From: Hwanghaeella sp964350445
GTDB taxonomy: Bacteria > Pseudomonadota > Alphaproteobacteria > UBA8366 > Aestuariispiraceae
DNA: 64,000 nt
Reading direction: 5' to 3'
Assembly: GCA_964350445.1 (NCBI GenBank)
Contig: CAYGKA010000001.1
Location: forward strand, 1 to 64,000
Below are positions 7,838 to 17,148 of the stretch, in pieces. Numbering within the stretch: the first letter of the stretch is position 1; every line of letters begins with the position of its first letter. The position numbers and the translations under genes are program-made. Below the pieces are notes generated by a model. The model saw only the letters and a program-made list of their open reading frames with translations. It was not told the DNA's origin and searched no databases.

Positions 7838-9242
7838 CACCGGTGCCGTAACCGGCGCCGACGGACAGCCGAAACAAGGCGCAGGGAAGCCTGCGGCAAA
7901 GCCATCAGCAGGCCTGGCGCGTGGACGGGACGAGCGGGAATTTCTGCCGGCCGCGTTGGAAATCATGGAGACGCCCGCGTCGCCGGCGGCCCGCTGGACG
8001 GCGATCACTCTGGCGGCATTTTTTACGATCGCCATTGCTTGGTCGCTGATCGGCACCATCGACGTCGTCGCCATTGCGCAAGGCAGGATTGTTCCGGCCG
8101 GCGGCGTCAAACAGATCCAACCGCTGGAAATCGGCGTTGTCCGTGCCATTCACGTGAAGGATGGGCAGCATGTTGCCGCCGGGGACATCCTGGTGGAAAT
8201 CGATCCCACCGAAAGCGAGGTTGATCGCGGCCAGCTCACCCAGGAATTGATGACCGGTGCGATCGAACTCGCCAGGCTTCACGCGCTTATTTCCAGGCTC
8301 GACGGAAAGGCTGCCGCGCAGCTGCAGCCGCCGGATAGCGCCGACCCCATCCTGGTCCGGATGCACGAACAGCGGCTGGAGACGGACTATGCGGCGCATG
8401 AGGCGCAGTTGGCCTCCATGGATGCGGAACTGTCGCGCCGTATCGCCGAGCGCCAGTCGGTTTTTGCCGAGATCAAAAAGCTGGAGGAAACCCTGCCGTT
8501 GATCGCGGAGCGGGAAGAGAGCCTCGGGACGCTGGTCAAGAAAGGCATAAGCCCGAAGCCCAACTGGCTGGAAGTGAAGACGCTGCTGATCGAAACCACG
8601 CAGAATGTTGCGATCCAACGGCACAAATTGTTGGAGGCGGAAGCCAGCATGGAAGCGGCCGTCAAGGAGCGGAACCGGGTCCAGGCGGAAGCCAAGAAGG
8701 AAGCGCTTGAGCAGATGCTGGACGCGCGCACGCGCTATGACCAAGCGCGTCTAGCCCTGCGAAAAGCCGAAGTCCGTGAGGGGCTGCGCACCTTGCGCGC
8801 GCCCGTCGCCGGCGTGGTTCAGCAGCTTCAAGTCCATACCGTCGGGGGGGTGGTGCAACCGGCCCAACCGGTCATGGTCCTTGTTCCCGACGATGCGCGG
8901 TTGGAAATTTCCGCGATGGTGCTCAACAAGGATAAGGGTTTCGTCAGCGACGGGCAGGCGGCCGAGATCAAGGTGGAAAGCTTCCCGTTCACCAAATACG
9001 GCACCGTCCACGGTATGGTCCGCAACGTGTCCGGCGACGCAATCCAGGACGAGGATCGCGGGCTGGTCTACGAGATGCGCGTCGATATGCTCACTGCCAC
9101 CATCCGTGCGGATGGCAAGGAAGTGCCGCTGGTGCCTGGAATGAATGTCACTGTTGAGGTCAAGACGGGCGACCGCCGGATAATCGAATTCCTGATTTCA
9201 CCGTTGCTGCGCTATCAGGACGAAGCGCTGCGCGAACGCTAA
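7824..9242 (+). CDS. HlyD-family membrane fusion protein of the type I exporter
   Basis: 472 aa periplasmic adaptor linking the ABC transporter to an outer-membrane channel. A cytoplasmic, Pro/Ala/Gly-rich N-terminus is followed by one transmembrane segment (ITLAAFFTIAIAWSLIGTI, about residues 60-78). Next come the lipoyl half-motifs (VRAIHVKDGQHVAAGDILVE and LRAPVAGVVQQLQVH) flanking a long coiled-coil hairpin, then the C-terminal beta domain. The ATG at 7824 has an excellent ribosome site (GGGGAGG, 6-nt spacing) and overlaps the end of the ABC gene, so translation is probably coupled. Confidence 0.93.
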   Translation: MPPNDTGAVTGADGQPKQGAGKPAAKPSAGLARGRDEREFLPAALEIMETPASPAARWTAITLAAFFTIAIAWSLIGTIDVVAIAQGRIVPAGGVKQIQPLEIGVVRAIHVKDGQHVAAGDILVEIDPTESEVDRGQLTQELMTGAIELARLHALISRLDGKAAAQLQPPDSADPILVRMHEQRLETDYAAHEAQLASMDAELSRRIAERQSVFAEIKKLEETLPLIAEREESLGTLVKKGISPKPNWLEVKTLLIETTQNVAIQRHKLLEAEASMEAAVKERNRVQAEAKKEALEQMLDARTRYDQARLALRKAEVREGLRTLRAPVAGVVQQLQVHTVGGVVQPAQPVMVLVPDDARLEISAMVLNKDKGFVSDGQAAEIKVESFPFTKYGTVHGMVRNVSGDAIQDEDRGLVYEMRVDMLTATIRADGKEVPLVPGMNVTVEVKTGDRRIIEFLISPLLRYQDEALRER

Positions 9243-9276
9243 CGGTTCGTGTCCATGCATGGGGCCGGCTCCGCGG

Positions 9277-10311
9277 TCAGGGCCTCAGGATAATTTTCAG
9301 GCCCTCGCGGCGCTCTACCATCTGCAGCGCGGTCTCGAATTCGTCGAATCCAAGTTCATGGGTGATGAGCGGTTTGAGATTGCCGGCAATCGCCGGCAGC
9401 AAGCGCATGGCCAGACGCCAGGTCGTATCGTTGTAGCCGCGCGACCCGATCAGCTCCAATTCCTTCAGGACGGCAGGTGTCGTGACGACCTGGGACGGCC
9501 CGTGGCACAGCCCGATAAGACCTATACGGCCGGCCTTCCCGGCAAGCGCAAGCATCTGCGGCACCACGGCCGCGTTGCCGCTGGTCTCATAGACGACGTC
9601 CGCCCGTTCGGGGCTGAGTGCCTGTACCGCCGAGACAGCATCGTGCTCGTCGACATTCACGGGGATCATCCCCAACTGTTCCGCGAGCGAGAGCCGCGCG
9701 GCATCCGCGCCGACGCCGGTGATCATGACGTCCCGCGCACCGGCATGAAGCGCGACCAGCCCGGTCAGCAATCCGATCGGACCTGCGCCGAGCACCGCGA
9801 CGACATCACCGGACCGAACCGGGACCCGTTCCAAAACAGCGTGAACGGCGACGTTCAAGGGTTCCAGCAAAGGCGCGATCGCCGTATCGATGCCGCCCGG
9901 CAGGGCGTGGACCTGTTTTTCCAAGGCGCAGACGAACTCGGTCCATCCGCCGTCGATATGGCCGCCCATCATTCGCCGGCTGTCGCACAGTGTGGGTCGG
10001 CCTAGATTGCAATAGCGGCAGTCGCCGCAGCCTTTCTGCGGGTTTACCCCAACGACAGCGCCGGGTTTCAGCGGGCTGCCTGCCGGTGCCTCCACGACGA
10101 TGCCGGAGAATTCATGCCCCACCACGACTGGAAAATGAGGGGCATACTGGCCAACGACGGCTTCCCGCCATTTCCATATCGCGACATCCGTGCCGCATAT
10201 GCCGCCGGCCCCGATGCGGATCAGAACCTCGTCGGGCGTGCGGGACGGGGGCGCTTTTTCAATGACGCTCATGGCGCCCGGTTCGGCCCGCAATTTGGCG
10301 ACAGCTCTCAC
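9277..10311 (-). CDS. Zinc-dependent medium-chain alcohol/polyol dehydrogenase
   Basis: 344 aa MDR-family NAD(P)-dependent dehydrogenase. Catalytic zinc ligands are visible in GGICGTDVAIW and GHEFSG; structural zinc cysteines are in GCGDCRYCNLGRPTLC; the nucleotide-binding motif is VAVLGAGPIGLLTG. It most resembles the threonine/sorbitol/galactitol dehydrogenase group; the substrate is not determined. The GTG at 10311 is chosen because GGTGGAG lies 8 nt upstream, whereas the longer frame to 10395 has a basic, unrelated N-terminus. It is divergent from the SDR gene at 10452. Confidence 0.88.
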   Translation of the reverse strand: MRAVAKLRAEPGAMSVIEKAPPSRTPDEVLIRIGAGGICGTDVAIWKWREAVVGQYAPHFPVVVGHEFSGIVVEAPAGSPLKPGAVVGVNPQKGCGDCRYCNLGRPTLCDSRRMMGGHIDGGWTEFVCALEKQVHALPGGIDTAIAPLLEPLNVAVHAVLERVPVRSGDVVAVLGAGPIGLLTGLVALHAGARDVMITGVGADAARLSLAEQLGMIPVNVDEHDAVSAVQALSPERADVVYETSGNAAVVPQMLALAGKAGRIGLIGLCHGPSQVVTTPAVLKELELIGSRGYNDTTWRLAMRLLPAIAGNLKPLITHELGFDEFETALQMVERREGLKIILRP

Positions 10312-10451
10312 GTTGAATTCTCCACCGGCGATGTTTCGGCCATCGAATTGCCGACGGCAGGATTGGCGTTTGAATGTGACAGTGCATTTTAGCATCCTTC
10401 ACGCCAATATGCCGAGAAGGCCGTCATACAAACGAGTGAAAGAGTACTGTG

Positions 10452-11234
10452 ATGAAGACGTTTCTAATCACTGGCGCGAGTGCCGGGATCGGCGGTGCGG
10501 TTTGCCGCAAGATCGTGGACGCGGAACCGGCGCCCGTCCGCCTCGTTCTCACCACATCGGGCCGCAAGCCGCCGCCGCAAGCGTTGATCGACGGCCTGAC
10601 GGCGCGGGGCGCGGCCGTGACTTATATGCCCGCCGACTTGTCCGATCCTGAGGCTTGCCAGGCCCTTGCCGAAAAAACGATTGAGGCCGGGGAAGGGGGC
10701 TTGGACGGGTTCGTGTCCAATGCGGGCAGCATGGCACCGACGCCGCTTGCCGAGATTACGATTGAGACCTGGCAGTCACAGATCGACCAGAATGTCCGTG
10801 CGACACTGCTGCTTGCCCAGGCGCTGCGGCCGGCGCTTGCCAAGCGCAAGGGGTCGATCGTGGCGACGTCATCCATGGCCGCGCTTGCGCCGCTGAAGGG
10901 CAACGGCGCCTATTCCATCTCCAAACAGGCGCTGTCGATGCTGTGCCGAAGCCTGGCGCAGGAATGGGCGCGTGACGGGATTCGCGTGAACGCCGTGCTT
11001 CCCGGCATGATCCGGACGCCGTTGACGGAGAAGGTCTACCAGAATGAGGCGGTCGCGGCGGCACGCGCCGATTTCGTGCCGCTGGGCCGGGTCGGCGTGC
11101 CCGACGATATCGCTGGACCGGTCTATTTTTTACTGAGCGATGCCGCCGCCTACATTACCGGGCAAGCCATCCTGGCGGACGGCGGTGTGACCGACAGCGT
11201 CTTCTATCACATGCCGGGCATACCGCAGGATTGA
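10452..11234 (+). CDS. Short-chain dehydrogenase/reductase
   Basis: 260 aa classical SDR. It has the TGASAGIG cofactor loop at the N-terminus, NAG (SNAGSMAP), catalytic Ser in VATSSMAAL and YSISK for the Tyr/Lys pair, with a C-terminal ITGQAILADGG segment. Substrate unknown. The ATG at 10452 follows GAAAGAG; a GTG one codon upstream is equally possible. It is divergent from the zinc dehydrogenase, and a glycosyltransferase follows on the same strand, so a role in sugar or lipid-sugar chemistry is possible (inference). Confidence 0.87.
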   Translation: MKTFLITGASAGIGGAVCRKIVDAEPAPVRLVLTTSGRKPPPQALIDGLTARGAAVTYMPADLSDPEACQALAEKTIEAGEGGLDGFVSNAGSMAPTPLAEITIETWQSQIDQNVRATLLLAQALRPALAKRKGSIVATSSMAALAPLKGNGAYSISKQALSMLCRSLAQEWARDGIRVNAVLPGMIRTPLTEKVYQNEAVAAARADFVPLGRVGVPDDIAGPVYFLLSDAAAYITGQAILADGGVTDSVFYHMPGIPQD

Positions 11235-11322
11235 GGCGGCTGAGGAATGGTTGGATTTTTCCGCTTTCAGACGGCATGTATGCGGTGCCGCCGACAGTAT
11301 CCTTCAACGGCATCGGAAACCC

Positions 11323-12465
11323 ATGCCTGTGCATAAGAAGCCACGACATCCCGGCGAACCGATACGGGTCATGCACGTCATCAACAGCCTGGGGCCGGGC
11401 GGGGCGGAGCGTATGCTCGTCGGGTTGGTTTGCGACAAGGACGAGCGGGAGATCGAATACCTCGTCGTATCCTTGAAGTCAGACCTATTCCATTTGCCGA
11501 GTTTGCAGAAGGCGGGGATCAAGGTCGAACTGCTGAACGCGGATAATCCGTGGCGGGCGTTGTTGAGCCTTGGAAAACTCGCCTCGATCATTCGCAGCTT
11601 TCGCCCCACGGTCCTGAAAAGCTGGATGTATCACGCCAATCTTTTTTCGCTGTTCGCACTGTGGCTGTCGGGTTGGCGCAGGGAATGCGGGCTGATCTGG
11701 GGCATTCGCTGCTCCAACATGCGCCTGTCGGACTACCACTGGCAGCTTCGGGTGGTGATCCTTTTGTCGCGCCTTTTGGACGCTTTCCCGGACCTGTTGA
11801 TCGCCAATTCGATAAAGGGGCGGAAGGACCATATTGCGTTCGGTTTTCGCCGGTCGGGCTTCGGGGTCATACCCAACGGAGTCGATACGGACATGTTTCA
11901 GCGGTCGCGTGAGGGCAGCGCGGAGGTGCGGCGGGAATTGGGAATCGACGAGGACGCCTTCGTCATCGGCGTCGTGGCCCGCAACGACCCGATGAAGAAT
12001 TATCCGCTACTGCTGGATGTCATGGGGCGCCTGCAGGGGGTTCACTGTGTCGCGGTTGGACGAGGAACGGAGCAATTGCCGGCGGTGGAGGGTTTCATCG
12101 TCCTGGGCCAGCGAAGCGACGTTCCCGACCTTCTGCGCAGCTTTGACGCTGTCGTTTCCTGTTCCTCCTTCGGGGAAGGAATGTCGAATTCGATCGCTGA
12201 AGCGATGGCGTGCGGCATTCCCGTCATCGCCACCGATGTTGGGGATTCACGCCACATCGTCGGGGATACGGGGATCGTTATCCGTCCGGAAGACGGCGAC
12301 GCCCTTCAGGCGGCGATCGAACGCCTCCGCGACGACGCGGATTTGCGGGAAACGATGGGCGCGCATGCGCGGTTGCGCATGGAAAACGAATTTTCGCTTC
12401 GGAATTGTCGGATGTTGTTTCGGCGGCTGTTCCTTTCCCAGTCTTACGAAGGCGAGCCGGGCTAA
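11323..12465 (+). CDS. GT4-family glycosyltransferase
   Basis: 380 aa, GT-B fold. The N-terminal domain has VMHVINSLGPGGAERM, the signature of capsule/LPS-type GT4 enzymes. The C-terminal nucleotide-sugar domain has GVIPNGVDTDMF, VVARNDPMKNY and the GEGMSNSIAEAMACGIPVIA block containing the conserved E-x7-E pair. No signal peptide; cytoplasmic or peripheral membrane. The start at 11323 removes 24 codons of low-quality N-terminus (frame open to 11251). Donor and acceptor are unknown, but the legionaminic acid operon downstream suggests surface-glycan assembly. Confidence 0.87.
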   Translation: MPVHKKPRHPGEPIRVMHVINSLGPGGAERMLVGLVCDKDEREIEYLVVSLKSDLFHLPSLQKAGIKVELLNADNPWRALLSLGKLASIIRSFRPTVLKSWMYHANLFSLFALWLSGWRRECGLIWGIRCSNMRLSDYHWQLRVVILLSRLLDAFPDLLIANSIKGRKDHIAFGFRRSGFGVIPNGVDTDMFQRSREGSAEVRRELGIDEDAFVIGVVARNDPMKNYPLLLDVMGRLQGVHCVAVGRGTEQLPAVEGFIVLGQRSDVPDLLRSFDAVVSCSSFGEGMSNSIAEAMACGIPVIATDVGDSRHIVGDTGIVIRPEDGDALQAAIERLRDDADLRETMGAHARLRMENEFSLRNCRMLFRRLFLSQSYEGEPG

Positions 12466-12466
12466 G

Positions 12467-12507
12467 AACCCTGTCACCGTGGATACAAGAGGAAAGGCAG
12501 GGTTTTT
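12467..12507 (+). terminator. Possible intrinsic terminator after the glycosyltransferase
   Basis: AACCCTG (12467-12473) is complementary to CAGGGTT (12498-12504), and the T-run extends to 12507. The 24-nt loop is long, so this is only a modest candidate. It separates the glycosyltransferase from the legionaminic acid operon. Confidence 0.4.
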
Positions 12508-12680
12508 CGAGTTGTCAGCACCACATTTGTTGATAGACTTCGCAAATCTCGCAGGGGGCGATTCGCTGCGGGTGCGGTAGCTTGTCATATGTTTTTGATG
12601 TCCTCGTGTGAATTGAAAGCGTGCCCGTCCTTCGCCCTTTCCTAAGAAAAACGCCTTCTCGTTTGAAAAGCTGAACATAC

Positions 12681-13688
12681 ATGCTGTCAAGAACCAAAGT
12701 TCTAGTGACGGGCGCCGACGGCTTTATCGGGTCGCATATGGTTGAGCGGCTGGTAAGGCTGGGCGCCGATGTCAGGGCCTTCTGCTGCTACAACTCCTTT
12801 AACAGTTGGGGGTGGCTCGATCGGTGTGCCCCGGATGTCCGCGACAAGTTCGAGGTCGTCATGGGCGACGTCCGCGATCCCAACGGCGTGCGATCGGCAG
12901 TCGAGGGTTGCGAGACTGTTTTCCATTTGGCGGCCTTGATCGCCATTCCGTTCAGTTACCGGTCGCCGGATTCCTATGTCAGCACGAATATCTCAGGAAC
13001 CTTGAACGTACTTCAGGCCGCCAGGGACCTGGGCGTGAAACGCGTGCTGCATACCTCTACGAGCGAAGTCTATGGCAGCGCCCAATACGTGCCGATCGAT
13101 GAGAAGCATCCGGTGGTCGGTCAGTCGCCCTATTCGGCGACCAAGATCGCCGCGGACCAACTGGCAATATCGTTCCACCGCTCGTTCGATCTTCCCGTCG
13201 TGATCGTGCGCCCGTTCAACACCTACGGCCCGCGGCAATCCGCCAGGGCCGTGATTCCGACGATCATCACCCAATTGCTGGCAGGAAAAACGGCCATTCA
13301 TCTCGGCGCATTGTCGCCGACGCGGGACTTCTCCCATGTGACGGACACGGTGGACGGTTTCCTGGCGCTTGCCGAATGCGATGCGGCGGTTGGAGATGTG
13401 GTCAATCTGGGTAGCGGTTTCGAGGTGTCGATCGGCGACACGGCGGAGATGATCGCCCAAATCATCGGTGTTGCACCCGTGATCGAAACGGATGAAGACC
13501 GGATCCGCCCTGACGGCAGCGAAGTTCAGCGCCTGTTCTCCTGCACCGACAAGATGCACAAGCTGACCGATTGGCGGCCGGAATACGGCGGCCGGGACGG
13601 GTTCCGGCGCGGATTGGCGAATTGCATAGAATGGTTCTCCGATCCGAAGAACCGCGAATCCTATAAGGCCGATCAATACAATCTCTGA
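12681..13688 (+). CDS. legB: NAD-dependent 4,6-dehydratase LegB (UDP-GlcNAc-type)
   Basis: 335 aa extended SDR, first step of N,N'-diacetyllegionaminic acid synthesis: a nucleotide-GlcNAc 4,6-dehydratase giving the 4-keto-6-deoxy sugar. Features: TGADGFIG cofactor loop (10-17), HLAALIAIPFSY, catalytic Thr/Ser in HTSTSEVYG, YSATK (Tyr151/Lys155) and RPFNTYGPRQSARAV. The YNSFNSWGWLD and LSPTRDFSHVTDT stretches are characteristic of LegB-annotated enzymes. It heads a tight five-gene plus-strand run; legC starts 39 bp downstream. Confidence 0.92.
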   Translation: MLSRTKVLVTGADGFIGSHMVERLVRLGADVRAFCCYNSFNSWGWLDRCAPDVRDKFEVVMGDVRDPNGVRSAVEGCETVFHLAALIAIPFSYRSPDSYVSTNISGTLNVLQAARDLGVKRVLHTSTSEVYGSAQYVPIDEKHPVVGQSPYSATKIAADQLAISFHRSFDLPVVIVRPFNTYGPRQSARAVIPTIITQLLAGKTAIHLGALSPTRDFSHVTDTVDGFLALAECDAAVGDVVNLGSGFEVSIGDTAEMIAQIIGVAPVIETDEDRIRPDGSEVQRLFSCTDKMHKLTDWRPEYGGRDGFRRGLANCIEWFSDPKNRESYKADQYNL

Positions 13689-13727
13689 TGCCGGCATGTC
13701 CCTGAGGTTTTAGGCCAACTTTCTGTA

Positions 13728-14927
13728 ATGGATAGCTCATTGACCAAGAACGAGCTCGACGTCGCCGACCTGCTCGACAGGATCGGCCAAGTCGTGGGTG
13801 ACGCGGCACGGCCAGTGCCGCTGCATGAACCGCGCTTCGACGGCGCGGAGCGCGACTATGTGCTGGAGACGATCGATACGGGCTGGGTTTCTTCCGTCGG
13901 CCGTTTCGTAAACCGGTTTGAGTCCGATTTGGCGGAGATCTGCCAAGTCCCGCACGTGGTCGCGACCGGGACGGGAACCGCGGCACTGCACGTGGCGCTG
14001 CTCTTGGCCGGTGTGCAGCCGGGGGACGAGGTGCTGCTGCCGTCACTGACCTTCATCGCGACTGCGAATGCGGTCAAATACTGCGACGCCGTTCCGCATT
14101 TCTGCGATAGCGAGATGGACAGCTTCGGCATCGACCCAGCGAAATTGGAATCCTACCTGCGGGATATTGTCGTTCTCAGGAACGGCATCAGTTTCAACAA
14201 GGTGACGGGGAAGCGCATCGCCGCCCTTATCCCGGTACATATCTTCGGACATCCTTCGAAAATGGACGAACTTGCGGAATTATCGACCCGCTGGTCGATT
14301 CCGCTTGTAGAGGATTCGACCGAGGCGCTCGGCAGCAAATTGAACGGCCGGCCGGTCGGCCATCATGGTTTGTTGTCAACCCTGAGTTTCAACGGCAACA
14401 AGATCGTCACCACGGGCGGCGGTGGGGCGATTTTGACCGCCGATCCAGACCTTGCGAAACGGGCGAAGCATCTGACGACCACGGCCAAGGTCCCCCATGC
14501 CTGGCGCTTCGACCATGACGAGGTCGGATTCAACTACCGGCTCACCAATATCAGCGCCGCGCTGGGGGTTGCGCAATTGGAGCGCTTGCCGACCTTCGTC
14601 GACGCCAAGCGCCGTCTTGCCGAAAGATATATCGAGACTTTCGACGGGTTCGCGGGTGGCCGAATTTTGCGGGAACCGTCCGGGGCCGAAAGCAACTACT
14701 GGCTCAATACGCTGATCCTGGACGACGGGTGCGCGGGCATGCAGGAAGACGTTCTTCAGGCAGCCAATGATGCCGGGTTTATGGTGCGCCCGCTCTGGAC
14801 ACCCATGCACCGCCTGTCGATCTTCAAGGGCGCCCCCGCGATGGATTTGTCCGTCGCCGAAAGCTTGGCGGCCCGTGTCGTCAATCTGCCGTCCTCCCCC
14901 GGTTTGGAATTGTCGCGTGCGGGGTGA
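13728..14927 (+). CDS. legC: LegC-type PLP-dependent sugar aminotransferase
   Basis: 399 aa DegT/DnrJ/EryC1 fold enzyme. It transfers an amino group to the 4-keto sugar made by LegB, giving UDP-4-amino-4,6-dideoxy-GlcNAc. The PLP Schiff-base Lys is in SFNGNKIVTTGGGG (K225); other landmarks are GTGTAALHVALL and VEDSTEALGS. Length is typical of LegC. Its 3' end overlaps the GTG start of the next gene by 11 bp, indicating translational coupling in the operon. Confidence 0.9.
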   Translation: MDSSLTKNELDVADLLDRIGQVVGDAARPVPLHEPRFDGAERDYVLETIDTGWVSSVGRFVNRFESDLAEICQVPHVVATGTGTAALHVALLLAGVQPGDEVLLPSLTFIATANAVKYCDAVPHFCDSEMDSFGIDPAKLESYLRDIVVLRNGISFNKVTGKRIAALIPVHIFGHPSKMDELAELSTRWSIPLVEDSTEALGSKLNGRPVGHHGLLSTLSFNGNKIVTTGGGGAILTADPDLAKRAKHLTTTAKVPHAWRFDHDEVGFNYRLTNISAALGVAQLERLPTFVDAKRRLAERYIETFDGFAGGRILREPSGAESNYWLNTLILDDGCAGMQEDVLQAANDAGFMVRPLWTPMHRLSIFKGAPAMDLSVAESLAARVVNLPSSPGLELSRAG

Positions 14928-16071
14928 AGTTCTTCTCGTCACCGGCAGCCGCGCCGATTGGGGCCTGTTGCGCAGTGTTGCGCGGCGGTTCGATGTGGCT
15001 GAGGGCCTGTCCCTGGCGATCCTGGCAACGGGCACCCATCTCGATCCCCGCTATGGAGAGACCGCATCGGAAATTATCGCCGATGGTTTCGAAGTTCATG
15101 AACGCGTGCCGATCCTGTCCGCCGGCGATGGAAGCCGGGATGCGGCGGCGGCGCTTGCCAAGGCAGCGGATGGTATCGCAGATGTGCTGGAGCGCCGAAA
15201 GCCCGCCCTGATGCTCGTGCTGGGCGACCGGTACGAAATCCTTGGCGCCGTTTCCTCTGCTCTGTTGTTGCGTGTGCCGGTCGCCCATCTCTGTGGCGGC
15301 GATGTGACCGGGGGCGCCTTCGACGACCAGATACGGCACGCCATCACGAAGATGGCGCACCTTCATTTTCCATCGAATGCCCTGGCGGCGGACCGGATTG
15401 TCCAAATGGGGGAAGCGCCGGATCGCGTCCACACCGTGGGCAGTCCTGGCCTGGACGGTCTGTCAGACTTCGCACCGCCGTCCCGGGCGTCCTTCCTACA
15501 GGATGTCGGTTTGCCGGCGGACAAACCCTTCCTGATGGTGACCTTCCATCCGGCGACGCTCGACCCCGTGCCGGGCGTGACCCAATTCCGGGAACTTGCG
15601 GCGGCGTTGGAAGAAACGCTCGGTGACACTTCCGTCCTGTTCACTGGAACGAATGCGGATCCGGAAGGACGGAAGCTGAACGAAGCGGCCCAAGCCTTCG
15701 CGGATGCCCATGACGGCGCCGTGTTCCACGACTCCCTGGGCCATGAGCGGTACTTTGCGGCGCTCAGTCATGCAGCCGTGGTGGTTGGGAACTCCTCAAG
15801 CGGTTTATACGAAGCACCGTCTTTCGGCGTGCCGACGGTGAATATCGGGTTGCGTCAGGAAGGGCGGCTAAGGGCGTCATCGGTGATCGACTGCCCCGCC
15901 GAACGATCCGCCATTCGTGATGCCATCGGCGAAGCCCTGCGGTTCGACATGCAGGGCGTGACGAACCCGTACGGGGACGGCAACGCGGCGGGGCGCATCG
16001 TCGATGTCCTGAAGTCCCTTGAGAATCCCGAGGCGCTCCTCAAGAAGCGTTTCCACGTATTGGAGGCCTAG
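14917..16071 (+). CDS. legG: LegG/NeuC-type UDP-sugar 2-epimerase (hydrolysing)
   Basis: 384 aa GT-B-fold enzyme. It removes UDP and epimerises C2 of the diacetylated bacillosamine-type intermediate to give the 6-deoxy-mannosamine derivative used by LegI. Landmarks: VTGSRADWGLL at the N-terminus, LGDRYEILGA, HLCGGDVTGGAFDDQIRHAITKM, VTFHP, and GNSSSGLYEAPSFGVPTVNIG near the C-terminus. The GTG at 14917 is the natural start because family similarity begins there, although the frame is open to 14767. It overlaps legC by 11 bp and ends 3 bp before legI. Confidence 0.9.
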   Translation: MRGEVLLVTGSRADWGLLRSVARRFDVAEGLSLAILATGTHLDPRYGETASEIIADGFEVHERVPILSAGDGSRDAAAALAKAADGIADVLERRKPALMLVLGDRYEILGAVSSALLLRVPVAHLCGGDVTGGAFDDQIRHAITKMAHLHFPSNALAADRIVQMGEAPDRVHTVGSPGLDGLSDFAPPSRASFLQDVGLPADKPFLMVTFHPATLDPVPGVTQFRELAAALEETLGDTSVLFTGTNADPEGRKLNEAAQAFADAHDGAVFHDSLGHERYFAALSHAAVVVGNSSSGLYEAPSFGVPTVNIGLRQEGRLRASSVIDCPAERSAIRDAIGEALRFDMQGVTNPYGDGNAAGRIVDVLKSLENPEALLKKRFHVLEA

Positions 16072-16074
16072 GCC

Positions 16075-17148
16075 ATGGAAGGTGTTTTCGTCATCGCCGA
16101 AGCAGGGGTTAACCACAACGGCTCCCTCGACCTCGCCAAACGGCTTGTCGATGCGGCCCACAAGGCCGGCGCGGACGCGGTCAAGTTTCAGACCTTTCGA
16201 GCGGATACGCTGGTTTCGCACGCGGCGCCCTTGGCGGCCTATCAGGAAAAGGCGGTCGGCGGAGACCAATCCCAGCATCAGATGCTGCGCGCGCTTGAAT
16301 TGAGCGAGGACGCGCATCACGAACTGTTCGCGCAATGCCGCGACTTGGGGCTCGAGTTTCTCTCGACGCCCTTCGACCTCGGCAGTCTGGCCTTTCTGGC
16401 CGGCACGCTCGGCGTCCGGCGCCTGAAAATCGGATCGGGGGACATGACCAACGGGCCGCTCCTCGCCGCGGCGGCGGAGACGGGACTTCCCATCATCCTC
16501 TCAACGGGCATGGCGACTTTGGCGGAAATAGAGGAAGCATTGGGCGTGCTGGCGCATTACTACATGGGGGGTGGCGATCCCGGCACGGCGGCTTTCCAGG
16601 ACGCTTTCGCCAGCCCGGAAGGGAAGAAGATCCTGCGCGAGCGCGTCGTGATCCTGCAATGTACTACCGAATACCCAGCGCCGCCGGAGGCCATCAATCT
16701 CAGTGTCATGGATACGATGCGTTCGGCTTTTGGAATTCCGGTCGGGTTTTCCGACCACAGTGTCGGAACGGCCATCCCGATTGCGGCGGCCGGGCGCGGG
16801 GCGGTGATGATCGAAAAGCATCTGACCCTGGACCGAAATTTGCCGGGACCGGACCATGCGGCTTCGCTGGAGCTGGACGGGTTCGCGACCATGGTTGCCG
16901 GTATCCGCGATGTTGAGGCCGCCCTTGGCGACGGCGTGAAACAACCGACGGACGCTGAAAGGCAGAATATGACGGCGGCCCGGAAGAGCCTGGTCGCTGC
17001 CCGCGACATCCCGGCGGGAGAGGCTTTCTCCGTGCAGAATGTCACCGAGTTACGGCCGGGCGGCGGTTTGTCGCCTTTGCGTTTCTGGGATGTGATGGGA
17101 CGACGTGCGCAACGCGCCTATGGAAAGCATGAGCAGATCGATGGTTGA
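16075..17148 (+). CDS. legI: LegI/NeuB-type N,N'-diacetyllegionaminate synthase
   Basis: 357 aa. Condenses the 6-deoxy-mannosamine derivative with phosphoenolpyruvate to form the nonulosonic acid. N-terminal TIM barrel with IAEAGVNHNGSLDLA, VKFQTF, STPFD, KIGSGDM, LSTGMA, QCTTEYPAP, GFSDHSVG and EKHLTLDR, followed by a C-terminal SAF (antifreeze-like) domain (KSLVAARDIPAGEAF to RPGGGLSP). GGAGG sits 8 nt before the ATG. NeuB and PseI are alternatives; the LegB and LegC neighbours argue for legionaminate. Confidence 0.91.
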   Translation: MEGVFVIAEAGVNHNGSLDLAKRLVDAAHKAGADAVKFQTFRADTLVSHAAPLAAYQEKAVGGDQSQHQMLRALELSEDAHHELFAQCRDLGLEFLSTPFDLGSLAFLAGTLGVRRLKIGSGDMTNGPLLAAAAETGLPIILSTGMATLAEIEEALGVLAHYYMGGGDPGTAAFQDAFASPEGKKILRERVVILQCTTEYPAPPEAINLSVMDTMRSAFGIPVGFSDHSVGTAIPIAAAGRGAVMIEKHLTLDRNLPGPDHAASLELDGFATMVAGIRDVEAALGDGVKQPTDAERQNMTAARKSLVAARDIPAGEAFSVQNVTELRPGGGLSPLRFWDVMGRRAQRAYGKHEQIDG

